From NCBI GenBank assembly GCA_946902985.2, contig OX336389.2, forward strand, positions 142,775,099-142,839,098: a stretch of DNA of 64,000 nt, given 5' to 3'. Positions 23,149-33,767 of the stretch are shown piece after piece. Under the pieces are notes generated by a model, which was given only the letters and a program-made list of their open reading frames with translations, ran no database searches and was not told the DNA's origin. Numbering within the stretch: the first letter of the stretch is position 1; each line of letters starts with the position of its first letter. The stretch is from Meconema thalassinum (lineage: Eukaryota > Arthropoda > Insecta > Orthoptera > Tettigoniidae). The translations under genes were made by a program, and so were the position numbers.

Positions 23149-23834
23149 TGTTACGTGCCACCCCCCTAGTGGCACTTTTGTTAACTGGATTACGGTGGGT
23201 TGAAGCACAACACAGATTGATCCTTTGAAGAAATAATTACCTTTATTGCGGCCAGAAAATTACACTACTCATCAGCAAATACAAGCAATTGGAACCTTAC
23301 TCCAGTTTCCTCAAGTCTCTTCCTTGAGCGCTCTTGGCCCTTTCACTTGTCAACAAACCACAGATGTTAAACCGTCTTAATGAGTACGTTGGCCTTGACA
23401 GAAACTACCTGCTCCTCTCCCTTATGTACACCAACTACAGTTACTTACGATAACTTGCTGCACGCTGTTCACAAGCTGGGAAACAATGTCACTGGATTTC
23501 GTAACTCACACGGCACTTCGTCACCACACTTCTGTCGCTCAGGAAAACACGCACTAGCTCAGAAACACACACCCACAGAAAACTCGGCCCCCTCACTGTT
23601 GAAGCCGCTTATAAAGCAGGATGGTGACTCAATAGATTCTAGAATCGTCCAGGACACACGGCTTCTCGACATTTCCTTCACTGGCTGGGTCACGAATATT
23701 CTGGACCATCCCTTTCTTTTCGCAGCCCGTTGCGTAACGCGCACGTAATACACTGAGGCAGAGCACACACAGCCCAACCCTGGGGCAGTTGTGACTCATG
23801 CGGCGAGCGATGACACAAACTCACAGCCGTAACA
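23149..23834 (-). repeat. 3' LTR of gypsy element (left on the plus strand)
   Basis: 686 bp, TG...CA. On the minus strand a TATA-like TTTATAAGC lies near 23608-23615 and a poly(A) signal AATAAA at 23242-23247. Small plus-strand frames here recur in the other LTR only because the LTRs are duplicates. Confidence 0.93.
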
Positions 23835-23847
23835 CCACCCCCTTCCT
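23835..23847 (-). promoter_or_regulatory. Polypurine tract
   Basis: On the minus strand, AGGAAGGGGGTGG directly abuts the 3' LTR, the expected primer for plus-strand DNA synthesis. Confidence 0.85.
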
Positions 23848-23870
23848 AAAAGGCTGATCGTCCCGATCAA

Positions 23871-26800
23871 TCATTGGTCCGTCTGTGTCCCTCCGTAGGC
23901 TGCCAGGCGATCTCGATGCACGATCTTCATCTTCGCCCTCGTGCTCCGCTGGATCCTGTAGACGACATCGTTGATCCGTTTCACGACTCGGTACGGGCCC
24001 TCCCAGAACTTCTGCTGTTTGGGTGACAGGCCTTTCTTCCGTAATGGGTTGAAGAGCCTGACCAGGTCGTCCTCGTGGAATCCGCCGGCATCCGTCTGTT
24101 GGTCGTATCGGATCTTCATTCGGTCGGTCTCGATCCGCAGTTTCCTCCTCGCGAACGCGTGCACGTCTTCCAGTTGGTCGACCAGTTCTTGACAATACTG
24201 GCTAACCGGGACTGGATCATTCCCAGGTCGGCCGAAGGCAAGATCGACAGGTAGACGGAGCTCCCTCCCAAACATGGCCCGGGCTGGAGTGCACCCGGTG
24301 GCTTCATGCACGGCGGCGCGGTAGGCCAGGAGAAATAGTGGAAGATGTTTGTCCCAATCCCTCTGGTGCTCGCTGACGACTCTTCGGAGATGGTTGTCGA
24401 TGGTGCGATTGAATCGCTCTACCATCCCGTCGGACTGAGGGTGTAGCGGCGTTGTCCTCGTCTTCCGGATTCCCAGCAGCTGGCATAGGTTCTGGAACAC
24501 CTGCGACTCGAAGTTCCTCCCTTGGTCGGAGTGCAGCTCCAGGGGTACTCCGTACCGGCTGACGAATTCCTTCACCAGGGTCTCTGCGATCGTCACGGCT
24601 TCTTGGTTAGGGAGCGCATACGCCTCCGGCCATTTGGTGAATTAGTCGCTGACGACCAATATGTAGCGGTTCCCTGCCTCGCTTAACGGGAATGGCCCAG
24701 CAACATCGATGGCCACTCTCTCCATGGGGCCGCCCACGTTGTAGGTCTTCAGTGGACCCCGTCGTCTTCGTCCTGGGCCCTTGCTGGCTGCGCAATCGTG
24801 GCACCTCGCGCAGTGGTTCTCCACGTCAGTTCGGCATCCGATCCAGTAGAACCGCTCTCTCAGCTTCTCCAGGGTCTTCTTTATTCCTAGGTGTCCACCA
24901 GATGATCCTCCATGGACTTCCCTCAGGACTTCCTCCGTCATAGCCTTTGGAACGACGACTTGTTCCCGAGATGTCTTCCCGTCGGTGCTCTCCCAGGCGC
25001 GGCAGATGAGGCCATCCCTTACAATCAGCGAGTCCCACTGCGCCCAGTAGGACTTAAACTTTGGGCTGCAGTCACTCACAATGTTCCACCCGGGTCTGGG
25101 GACACAGGCCCTCTTCCATTCGGCTATCAGTCCCAGGTCATCATCGTCTGCTTGTGCCCGCGTGAAAGATTCGCGGCTCTAGTTCCCTTGAAGTTCCACA
25201 GTAGTCCGTCGGCACTGTATCCCGGTGTTCTCCTCCCTCCTAGTACAGAATGTGCAGTCTTCGGGGCACGGTCTTCGTGACAGGGCGTTGGCATTAAAAT
25301 GCAGTTGGCCTTTCCTGTGCTGGATCTCGAAGTTGTACTGTTGAAGCCTCTCTAACCACCGCACGAGACCCTCGGGCTGTTTGAAGTTCAGGAGCCACCG
25401 CAGGGATGCATGGTCGGTCCTGATAAGAAATTCTTGCCCGTACAGGTACTTGTGGAAGTGTTCTATGGTCTTCACGATGGCGAGCAGCTCCTTCCTGGTG
25501 ACGCAGTAGTTCCTTTCTGTCTTTGACAAGGCCTTGCTAAAGTAGGCCACTACTCTCTCCTCGCCGTCCACTATGCCAAAGTCGCTGGCATCGGTATCGA
25601 CGACGAACCTTGTTCCAGGTCTGGGGTAGGCCAGTATAGGCGCGGTGCACAGAGCCTGCTTGAGTTGTTCGAAGGCACTGTGGCAATCTGCTGTCCACGT
25701 GAAGAGTTGGTCCTTCTCAGTCAGTCGATGTAAAGGTTTGGCGATGTCGGCGAATCCTCTCAAGAAGCGACGGTAATAAGTGCAGAGTCCCAGGAAGCTT
25801 CGTAGTTGGGACTTGTCCTTCGGAACTGACCACTCCCTCACAGCTGCGGTATTTTCTGGATCGGTGTGCACCCCTTCCTCGGAGACAATATGCCCAAGCT
25901 ACTGGACCTCCTTCTGGAAGAGCTGACACTTCTTGGGGCTCAACGTCAGCTGGGCAGCCCGTAGCTTCGTCAAGATCTCCTGCAGGTTGCTGTAGTGCTC
26001 CTCGAAGCTTCGTCCCAGAACGATGACGTCGTCTAGGTAGACCACGCAGGTCTTCCAGTGTAGTCCCCTCAGAATGGACTCCATTAGCCTTTCGAAGGTC
26101 GCAGGGGCGTTGTACAGACCAAATGGCATGACGGTGAACTACCAGAGCCCGCTGCCCACAGAGAACGCCGTTTTCTCGCGGTCCTTAGGGTGGACCTCCA
26201 CCTGCCAGTAGCCACTCTTCAAATCCAAGGTGGAGAACCATCTTGACCCTGATATGGTGTCCAGGGTGTCGTCGATTCGGGGTAGAGGGTAGCTGTCCTT
26301 TTTCGTGACGTCATTCACCCGCCTGTAATCCACGCAGAACCTGGTGGAACCGTCCTTCTTCTTCACTAGCACGACCGGAGAACTCCAAGGACTATGTGAT
26401 GGCTCGATCACTCCTTGCTCCTTCATCTTTTCTACCATCCGGTCGACTTCAGCTTGCTTGGCGAGTGGGACACGTCGGAATGGGGCCCTAATCGGTGCGC
26501 TGCCCCCAACGTCGAATCTGTGCTGGACCAAGCTTGTCCTTCCGAAGTCATTGCTCCCCACGGAGAAGACATCCTGGAATTCGCGTAGCAGGTCCTGAAA
26601 TTGGCGTGATTGCTCCTCGTCTAAATGATCCTGGGATCCTTGGTACAGCTTCTGTAGTTCTTCTGGCAGGGCGCGTCTTCTTCGGTTGTCCGTCTGCAGG
26701 TGTCCGTCCGTCGTGTCTGTGATGCGGGCAACCCAGGAAACGGGCTCGCAGACTCCTAGGTTGGTGTCCCGGTGAACCGTAATATCGTAGTCGTTCAGGT

Positions 26801-27461
26801 TGGACAGGCGGACGTACGGCCGAGACGTCGTGTTGATGAGTGTCTTGGCAACAAGCAATCCTTTTGTGTTGATGTCCTCATATTTTGGCTCGATGACAGC
26901 CGCCACTCTCTCAGCTGTTCCGTCGACCATTACGGCAGCGCTGACTTCCGTCCTGGCGGGAATGATGACGTCCTCTCTCAGCCTTACTCGTCGTGCGGCG
27001 ACGGCCTCGTGTGCTGGTTGCAAAGCAAGTTCCTCACTTCCAAAGTGCAGAGTGTTGGCACTCAGATCCAAGATGATGTTGTTCTGGTCCAGGAAGTCCA
27101 GTCCGATGATCACTTCATTTGATACGTCAGCCACAAGCACTGGATGCTTTATCGCCCGTCGACCAATGACGAACTCCAGTGATGCTTCGGCATGTACCGG
27201 TGCGGTCTCTCCGGTCGCGGTTATTAGCTGGAGGTTCCTTTGTGTGGGTTGCACTCTCCACTTCGGGATCACGGTGGGATTGACGATGGTCCTCGATGCT
27301 CCCGTGTCGATTAGCCTGGGCCAGCTCTCTCCGTTGACGACTCCGTCGACCATCAGGCTGCTATTGTCTCTCCGTAACTTCGTCACACGCACTTGGACTG
27401 CCGGGGCTTGACGACTGTCACAAGCCAACCTTTGCCCCCCAATGCTGGCTAATACTCGTTT
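23871..27461 (-). pseudogene. pol: Gypsy pol: protease-RT-RNase H-integrase, four in-frame stops
   Basis: One continuous frame holds all domains. Protease has LIDTGASRTIVNP, with the catalytic D near 27306-27308. RT has FCVDYRRVND, TLDLKSGYWQ and the catalytic YLDD at 26028-26039. RNase H has TDAS, RKELLA and RTDHASL, but about eight residues after DFGI are missing and the usual final DALSR motif reads NALSR. Integrase has an HHCC region near 24.8-24.9 kb, DVAGPF, then HSDQG and MVERFNR separated by the DX35E spacing, and a C-terminal GPY/F module (GPYRVVKRINDVVYRI). In-frame stops are TAG 26139-26141, TAG 25899-25901, TAG 25179-25181 and TAA 24642-24644. No frameshift was seen, so decay here is mainly by substitution plus one small in-frame loss. 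Confidence 0.92.
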
Positions 27462-28711
27462 CCCTGGTCCGCCCGGTTTTCAGACGACTGATTTCCCGTC
27501 GGATACCCTCGACGGCGGCGATCACTGCAGTCCTTGCTCAGGTGGCCTTTCTTACCGCAGGTCCAGCAGGTCGGTAGTCCTCTTCCGGGCCGCCTCTCCG
27601 GTTGTCTTACGGCTGTGTCGTTGCTGGTGGTGCCGCGACTATCGAAGAAACGGCTTAGCGCCTCGATCAATTCGTCGGCTAGGGGCTTGGTCTCGTTGGT
27701 TTTTGCTGGTTCGTCGACGTCCACTTGACGCACCCGCGCGTTCATTCTTGATGCCTGTTTTGCCGTCTCGAACTCAAGTGCGTGGCTCAGCGCATCTGCC
27801 AGGGTCTTATTGAGCGCGAGTCGCAGCGCCTGTTGAGTGTCCGAGTCCCGTAGCCCGTCGGTGAAGGTCTGCGCCGCAATCTGTTCCAGAAAGTCGGCCG
27901 GCGCTGTTGGATAGGTGAGCCTTACGAGGCGTGCGATGTCCATCTCGAACTCCTGCAGGGTTTCCGCGTTCTTCTGTACCCGGGTCCGGAGCTGCATCTG
28001 GTAGGCCTGCTGAAGATGGCTATCTCCATATCGGGATTCCATATGGGCGATCAGTGAAGCGTAGTCCTGGGATCCTGTCGGGATGGCCTGAAGGACGTTA
28101 AGGGCGTCACCTCTCAGCGCTACAATGAGAGCTGTAGCCTTTTCTGTGTTGTTCCAGTTATTTATGGAAGAGGCCGCCTCGAACTGACGTAAGTAGGTGC
28201 TCCACGGGACCTTTCCGTCGAAGGTTGGGGGCGTCACTCTGCTATGTCCCGTTCCTGATATTCCCGGTGTAACGGTGGGCGGGCGTTGGCGTAGCTCGGC
28301 AACTTCCTCTCGTAGAGCGTTGAATTTCTCTTCCACCCCCGTCAGTGGGCGTTGGCGCAGCTCGGCAACTTCCTTTTGTAAGGCGTTGAATTTCTCATCC
28401 ACACCCATCAGCGGGCGTTGGCACAGCTCGCCAACTTCCACTTGTAAGGCGTTGAATTTCTCCTCCACCCCCATCAGCGGGCGTTGGCGCAGCTCGGCAA
28501 CTTCCACTTGTAAGGCGTCGAACTTCTTTTCCACTGCTGCGACTTCCTCACGTAGGCCCTGTTCTAATTTCCTTTGGCTCTCCCCTAATTTCGTCAGCAG
28601 ACACTCTTCCAGATTTTTCTGGCCATCCAGAAATTTGGCGGTTAGGTCCTCTCCTAACTTATTCTGGCCGTCCTTCAGGTCCTCTGCTAACTTCTTGTGA
28701 CCATCCTCCAT
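27449..28711 (-). CDS. gag: Gypsy gag: coiled-coil repeats and CCHC zinc knuckle
   Basis: The frame runs from the first in-frame ATG (28709-28711) to TAG at 27449-27451, about 420 residues; without a start constraint it is open to 28771. The N-terminal ~150 residues are charged coiled coil with KKLAEDLKDGQNKLGEDL-like repeats and four 22-residue repeats. A Retrotrans_gag capsid segment follows (PPTFDGKVPWSTYLRQFEAA, then W-N, A-L-R-G-D-A and Y-G-D blocks). The zinc knuckle CWTCGKKGHLSKDC lies at 27527-27568. Another ATG at 28806-28808, in a different frame, reads 17 codons to a stop; the true N-terminus may have been there, separated by indels. The protein would form the virus-like particle and bind element RNA. 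Confidence 0.88.
   Translation of the reverse strand: MEDGHKKLAEDLKDGQNKLGEDLTAKFLDGQKNLEECLLTKLGESQRKLEQGLREEVAAVEKKFDALQVEVAELRQRPLMGVEEKFNALQVEVGELCQRPLMGVDEKFNALQKEVAELRQRPLTGVEEKFNALREEVAELRQRPPTVTPGISGTGHSRVTPPTFDGKVPWSTYLRQFEAASSINNWNNTEKATALIVALRGDALNVLQAIPTGSQDYASLIAHMESRYGDSHLQQAYQMQLRTRVQKNAETLQEFEMDIARLVRLTYPTAPADFLEQIAAQTFTDGLRDSDTQQALRLALNKTLADALSHALEFETAKQASRMNARVRQVDVDEPAKTNETKPLADELIEALSRFFDSRGTTSNDTAVRQPERRPGRGLPTCWTCGKKGHLSKDCSDRRRRGYPTGNQSSENRADQGNEY
27458..27464 (-). promoter_or_regulatory. -1 ribosomal frameshift heptamer GGGAAAC at the gag-pol junction
   Basis: On the minus strand, G_GGA_AAC sits in the gag zero frame (codons CAG GGA AAC), two codons before the gag stop. 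A -1 slip there enters the pol frame, which is open from this point. It fits the X_XXY_YYZ rule, and the same heptamer is used by some betaretroviruses. A GGCTTG/CAAGCC stem lies about 30 nt downstream, further than the usual 5-9 nt spacing. Confidence 0.75.
28281..28544 (-). repeat. Four 66-bp repeats inside gag
   Basis: GGGCGTTGG(C)-type starts recur at 28281, 28347, 28413 and 28479, exactly 66 bp apart, encoding four 22-residue units of the form VEEKFNALQ-EVAELRQRPL-G. The exact multiple of three keeps the frame. Heptad-like spacing of hydrophobic residues fits a coiled coil. Confidence 0.9.
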
Positions 28712-28926
28712 CTTCTTCTGGCCCTTCCTCCATCTTCTTCTGGCCGTCTTCCATTTAGGTTTCCATGCCACTTAACTTTTCTAGCAATGCTGCCAATTGC
28801 GCCTCCATTTTAGTTGTTTGTCTTGTAAAGGGCATGCACTCACAGGAAAATTAGAGAAAATGACCTGCTCGGGTTTCGAAACCAGGACCGCCAGGTGTTG
28901 TGCTTGTGCTTGAGTTTGTAATCCGG

Positions 28927-28938
28927 CTTCTGACACCA
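28927..28938 (-). promoter_or_regulatory. Primer binding site, tRNA-Leu type
   Basis: On the minus strand, TGGTGTCAGAAG starts two bases after the 5' LTR end. It is complementary to the 3' end of animal tRNA-Leu including CCA (CTTCTGACACCA). Reverse transcription would start here. Confidence 0.85.
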
Positions 28939-28940
28939 GT

Positions 28941-29626
28941 TGTTACGTGCCACCCCCCTAGTGGCATTTTTGTTAACTGGATTACGGTATGTTGAAGCAC
29001 AACACAGATTGTTCCTTTGAAGAAATAATTAACTTTATTGCGGCCAGAAAATTACACTACTCATCAGCAAATAAAAGCAATTAGAACCTTACTCCAGTTT
29101 CCTCAAGTCTCTTCCTTGAGCGCTCTTGGCCCTTTCACTTGTCAACAAACCACAGAAGTTAAACCGTCTTAATGAGTACGTTGGCCTTGACAGAAACTAC
29201 CTGCTCCTCTCCCTTATGTACACCAACTACAGTTACTTACGATAACTTGCTGCACGCTGTTCACAAGCTGGGAAACAATGTCACTGGATTTCGTAACTCA
29301 CGCGGCACTTCGTCACCACACTTCTGTCGCTCAGGAAAACACGCACTACCTCAGAAACACACATCCACAGAAAACTCGGCCCCCTCACTGTTGAAACCGC
29401 TTATATAGCAGGCTGGTGACTCAATCAATTCTAGAATCGTCCAGGACACACGGCTTCTCGACATTTCCTTCACTGGCTGGGTCACGAATATTCTGGACCA
29501 TCCCTTTCTTTTCGCAGCCCGTTGCGTAGCGCGCACGTAATACACTGAGGCAGAGCACACACAGCCCAACCCTGGGGCAGTTGTGACTCATGCGGCAAGC
29601 GATGACACAAACTCACAGCCGTAACA
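28941..29626 (-). repeat. 5' LTR of gypsy element (right on the plus strand)
   Basis: 686 bp and colinear with the other LTR. As the upstream LTR it supplies the promoter: TATATAAGC on the minus strand at about 29399-29407. The poly(A) signal AATAAA is at 29034-29039. Confidence 0.93.
29401..29407 (-). promoter_or_regulatory. TATA box of the 5' LTR
   Basis: TATATAA on the minus strand, about 370 bp upstream of the poly(A) signal in the same LTR, a normal U3-R layout. The other LTR has a one-base variant. Confidence 0.6.
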
Positions 29627-29630
29627 ATAT
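29627..29630. repeat. Target-site duplication of gypsy element, right
   Basis: ATAT, followed directly by TGGGAAAT of the satellite. Confidence 0.9.
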
Positions 29631-30270
29631 TGGGAAATATGTGGTTTATGAACAAGCGAGATTTTCTAATTTCATAAATGTCTATAATTTATACGAAGTA
29701 TGCGATTTTCATATACTGTTGCTGTAGGAATATACGCTCCTTAATTGCTGTCCACTTGACATCTTAGCCGATGTGACGCCTGTTTAGTGTCATTTTAATA
29801 TTCTGAGATCTTTCCTTTTATCATTCTGCAAGGATTTCAGAAACAGTAAATCAAAGGAATGTGTACTCAAATCGAATAATTTCATAAATTAGCGGCGACG
29901 AATTGCATTCGAATTGCATAGATACCAATTTTTGTAAGAAGTGTGCAATTTGCAGATACTGATGCTCTAACATGCTGCAATTATGAGTTGTCGTCTAAAC
30001 CCTTAAAACAGTTAAACGTTAATTTATTTTACTGGTTTTTCTTCTGCATTCTAATTTCATAAATATCGATCATTTCGCATGGTTTTCAGAAACAGTATCA
30101 TCATATATATTATTTCAGTAGTATGCATCCTTCCTGTGGCGCTCACAAGAAACCGATGGTGAAAAATGAGCATTCAAAGGAAAGAAAATATACGTTACCA
30201 GTGATTTATTGCACTCTAATTTCTTAAATATCTATAATTTCTTCAAAAAATTACTTTTAAATAACTGTAC
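29631..30270. repeat. Satellite, end of M6 and start of M7
   Basis: Continues the satellite in phase after the gypsy element and reaches the next monomer marker at 30099. It is interrupted again at 30271. Confidence 0.85.
30267..30270. repeat. GTAC target duplication, left
   Basis: Matches 33764-33767. Confidence 0.85.
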
Positions 30271-31993
30271 TGTGCCCGTTTAGACCGGAGTCCGCACGAC
30301 CACATATGCATTTTACCAAGAATCAGTCAGCACGAGAGTCAAAATATCCCGGGGCGCCAGATGGGTTAAAGCTAATCGCAAAAACAACATCAAATGAAAA
30401 AAATGCTTTACTGATTTTTGGGTCAATGCAACAATAAGGATAGAAGGAGATTCAACTGGGCATAACACAACATGTAAAATTATCTCATTTTATTCTGAAT
30501 TTAAAATGACTGCAAAATAAAATGCTCAAAGCAGCATCATTCATGTGTGGCGACCCACATTACTATTTACACAATGTACAGAAATTTTCCAACACATTGG
30601 ACAATTATCTTTGGAGACACAAGTCTGATTATCAGTCCTGTAGACTGTGTTCCAAAATTATATCCGTTATTTCTGATTAAATCCAGTTCAAATTTAATTG
30701 TCTTTACTGGAAATACTGTAGTTCACTGGTTGAATTTTTACATAATATTAACACTCGTAGAATAATTGTTCATAGAATTTTTAACTTTCACTTATTTTTC
30801 CAGTTTCCAAAAATATTGTCAAAAAATATTATTATCTCTGAATCAACACAAATTATGTACACATATTAATAACAATATCTGAAAAGTATCTGACCCTTGA
30901 GCATAGCATCGAAGAACTGTGCGAAGCACAACAAAACTAATTGTTCTTCTGACATTAAACGTTTCGAGAAGTGACTCGATTATGAACTTCAAGTTCCTAA
31001 CAAAATATATGATTTCTGAATCATCAACTTGATCAATAAATTGTTGGACCATTCAACTATTCGATTTTCCACTTGGAATCATTATTAAGAAAAATATTTA
31101 TATTTGTGGCCATTTTAGTAACTTTCACAACTTGCAATTCTTGAACAGAATGCGGAAATAAGAATTGTAGCTTCATAATAAATTCATTTAGTTCATGACA
31201 CTAGGATTGAAAACATCCTTCAAATTATTCGTGGTTATAGAATTATTTTTAATTGGCAGTGGCCCATTCTATTATTTTTATAAGAACACAATATTCCAAC
31301 AACAACGGCAAAGGTCTTCCTCTGAAGAAGAAAAAAATACTATCATGACAAATCCAGGTTCTAGCAAAATCAAAGTCTTAATGGAATCCGTAAACAAGGT
31401 TGAAATAAGAACTGATGGTTTTTAAGAAATAACCTTTGGGTCATTCATACGACGCAATGTGTAGTTTCAATACTCCTTCTTTAACACTGAGTCATCGAAC
31501 CTGCTATTTGATTGATGCTCAAATAAAAACCTCCTCATTCCTGCGACTTAAACATACGCACCTGGGAATGGCATTTCAACTACTCCACACACATAAATTT
31601 TCTTCCCAAAATTTATACAATAAATCAAGCCTCTGCTTATTATCAACACTGGAAGATTTATAAACTTACAAGTTTATTTTATTTTACCATTCAGTTCAAA
31701 TCGTGAAGTTACCACACTTCTGATACTCTCTATTTCACTTTCGAATGTGTATCTACGTCATGATTTTATATAAATACAAAAATATCTTAATTGATACAAA
31801 TATCATTTGCTTCCCGTTTCATGCCTCTCCGTGTTATCTGAAAAATATACTTTGCTCATTGCAAATATTAACTGTTCAACCAGAACTGTAATGTTGGTTG
31901 AATGCGGGCTTGCGCCAACCACTATCCTTCGGAAAATCACCTGTTCCAAAGTAGAAATGATTAAACTACTTCATGTACACATATTAATAACAA

Positions 31994-32137
31994 AGATCCA
32001 AGTGATCTATTCTCAAATACGTCAGTTGTAACATAACTCACGGTAATCTTTTCAGTACAGGAAAACACTGACAGTCTAAATCAATCAACGGCTGTTCTGA
32101 AGATCGTTCCCTGGGCATGGTTTATCACCATCGATCA
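31994..32137 (+). repeat. 144-bp internal direct repeat of the 3.49-kb element, copy A
   Basis: Begins AGATCCAAGTGATCTATTCT and ends in a CACCATCGATCA block. Copy B at 32817-32960 differs at one position near the end. Confidence 0.88.
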
Positions 32138-32816
32138 ATGAATGTGATTATTAGAAAATATAAGATCCAAGAATTATTTAGAAAAGTTATGAAAATCATT
32201 ATTATTATTATTAGTGGATTATTATTATTATTAGTTATATTATTGTAAATGTGTTTAATTATTATTTCATTATGTGAGAATCCACATGTTCAATTCTTCG
32301 AATATGGATAAAATAGCCATTTCTCAACAAAAATAATTATTAACTTTTACAGTTACCTCGGCTGATTACCGTGATTATCAAAAAATATGAAACATTCAAA
32401 TAAATGCTCGTTATGCTCGGTCATCGATCCTAAACTGTTCTGAGTGCTGAAAATACTCAGAATAACTCTAATATGTCTTGCGTAAATCATTGCAAGATTT
32501 AAATACGAAGAAAAACAAATGTGTTGGTCATCTGTAGAAAATGAGTTTGTTCCAATTAACTAGGCATAATATAAAAGTCAAATGTGGCTTACATTTCTCG
32601 TTGGTCTTGAAGCGCAGTGAACTTGGTCTGTACCAGATTTATCCAGATACATGCCCTATTGGACACGCACGTCTAATCCTTGTATCGGCCGCCATTATAT
32701 ACCCACAATCTGTCTAACACGACATAGTGGAAATATTTCTTGAAGTTTGAAGTAACTGCTGATCCATTTTAATATTGGCTTCAATTAAATCCATAGCAGA
32801 TTGCTTAAATGCGGTC

Positions 32817-32960
32817 AGATCCAAGTGATCTATTCTCAAATACGTCAGTTGTAACATAACTCACGGTAATCTTTTCAGTACAGGAAAACACTGACAGTCT
32901 AAATCAATCAACGGCTGTTCTGAAGATCGTTCCCTGGGCATGGTTTATCACCATCTATCA
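32817..32960 (+). repeat. 144-bp internal direct repeat, copy B
   Basis: Same length as copy A, 823 bp downstream in the same orientation. Near-identity suggests a recent local duplication inside the element or its source copy. Confidence 0.88.
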
Positions 32961-33763
32961 TGCGCGAAGCAACTTATAGTTTCCCTTTGTCGGCTAATGA
33001 ACAACACCGTGATAGACTGGCCTTCAATATACTGAAAGATCGGAGTGGTTATCAAGTTACAATTTATGAAACTGACTAATTGGATTAAAATATCCTAGTA
33101 TTGAATTATTATTACTAGACTGTGACAAAGTACTTTCTAGACAAAGTCTAGCATGTGTCCATATAGAAATAAAGTATTTCACCAGTGGCCGTAGAAAAAT
33201 AACAATCACCTTAGTGATTCCCTCTGCCGGAAACTTACTATGTTCCACATGTATCGCAGCACTTTTGTGACTATCACAATTTAAAGATATCTTCTGCGTA
33301 GATCCGGCAACCATGTGCCTTGGCTCAACGTAGCAGCAGCACCTTGTCAAGCAAGAGCTTGGTTCCGAAGTGAGCTGATGATGCTTGGGCCGGTCGGCTT
33401 TTATTCAAAAAGGTCGGGTCCACGCTGGATCACGCTGAAATCTGGAAATCCTCATATCTCCGGTGTCTCTGGTCCGATTCACTTGAAACTAAGTGCATTC
33501 TCTTTCATTTGGCCGTGCCAGTAATCTGATCCAAGTCTCAAGTCTCTACTCCATGGCTAACTATTTAATCAATAAATAGTCTCGACCTCTGCTATTACTC
33601 GCTACGTCACTTGACATGCTCTTGGCTGCATATTCTTTCCATTTCCTTCTGGAAGCAATGTGGCGCGATATTCTAATATCTCAACTTTCAAAAGCGGCTG
33701 TAGCCTTTCCCTTGATATCTAGGTGTCTGAATCTTGGAATACCCATTCCTAGAGTTGGGCACA

Positions 33764-33767
33764 GTAC
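33764..33767. repeat. GTAC target duplication, right
   Basis: Followed directly by GAAGTGTGCGATTTGCAG of the satellite. Confidence 0.85.

Larger units (their letters stand above)
23149..29626 (-). mobile_element. Ty3/gypsy LTR retrotransposon, complete but coding-defective
   Basis: Two 686-bp LTRs (TGTTACG...GTAACA) flank a 5.1-kb interior read on the minus strand. The 4-bp target duplication ATAT lies at 23145-23148 and 29627-29630. The order gag, protease, RT, RNase H, integrase is diagnostic of Ty3/gypsy; integrase after RNase H excludes copia. A primer site matching tRNA-Leu and a polypurine tract lie at the expected places, and gag and pol are joined by a -1 frameshift signal. The LTRs differ by about 18 substitutions by eye with no length change. 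There is no env frame. Pol has four in-frame stops, so the copy cannot move by itself. Confidence 0.95.
20513..30098. repeat. Satellite monomer M6, split by a SINE and a gypsy element
   Basis: The span is 9586 bp. Removing the gypsy element with one copy of its target duplication (6482 bp) and the SINE with its duplication (345 bp) leaves about 2759 bp, inside the normal monomer range. An extra ~190-bp subrepeat sits before the TCA tract. Satellite phase is continuous across both insertions. Confidence 0.8.
30271..33763. mobile_element. 3.49-kb unclassified insertion, TGTGCCC...GGGCACA ends, GTAC duplication
   Basis: The satellite reads AACTGTACGAAGTG in uninterrupted monomers. Here it stops at GTAC (30267-30270) and resumes with a second GTAC (33764-33767), so a 3493-bp element entered with a 4-bp duplication. 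Its ends are perfect 7-bp inverted repeats (TGTGCCC/GGGCACA). The inside is AT-rich, with only frames below about 100 codons and no recognised domain. Near the left end is ATCCCGGGGCGCCAG, and a 144-bp segment is repeated directly inside. TG...CA ends with a 4-bp duplication fit a very long solo LTR; TGT...ACA ends with 4 bp would also fit a non-autonomous Ginger-like DNA transposon. I cannot decide between them. Confidence 0.8.

Noticed and set aside
23380..23748. 122-codon plus-strand frame in the LTR, partly repeated at 29172
   Set aside because: It is on the opposite strand to the element and is repeated only because the LTR is duplicated; no motif.
26344..27411. Long plus-strand frames opposite gag and pol
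   Set aside because: Shadows of the GC-rich minus-strand coding region; the minus strand holds the recognised domains.
30271..33763. Host gene fragments in the 3.49-kb insertion
   Set aside because: Frames are all under about 100 codons and AT-rich, with no domain; the borders show a mobile element.
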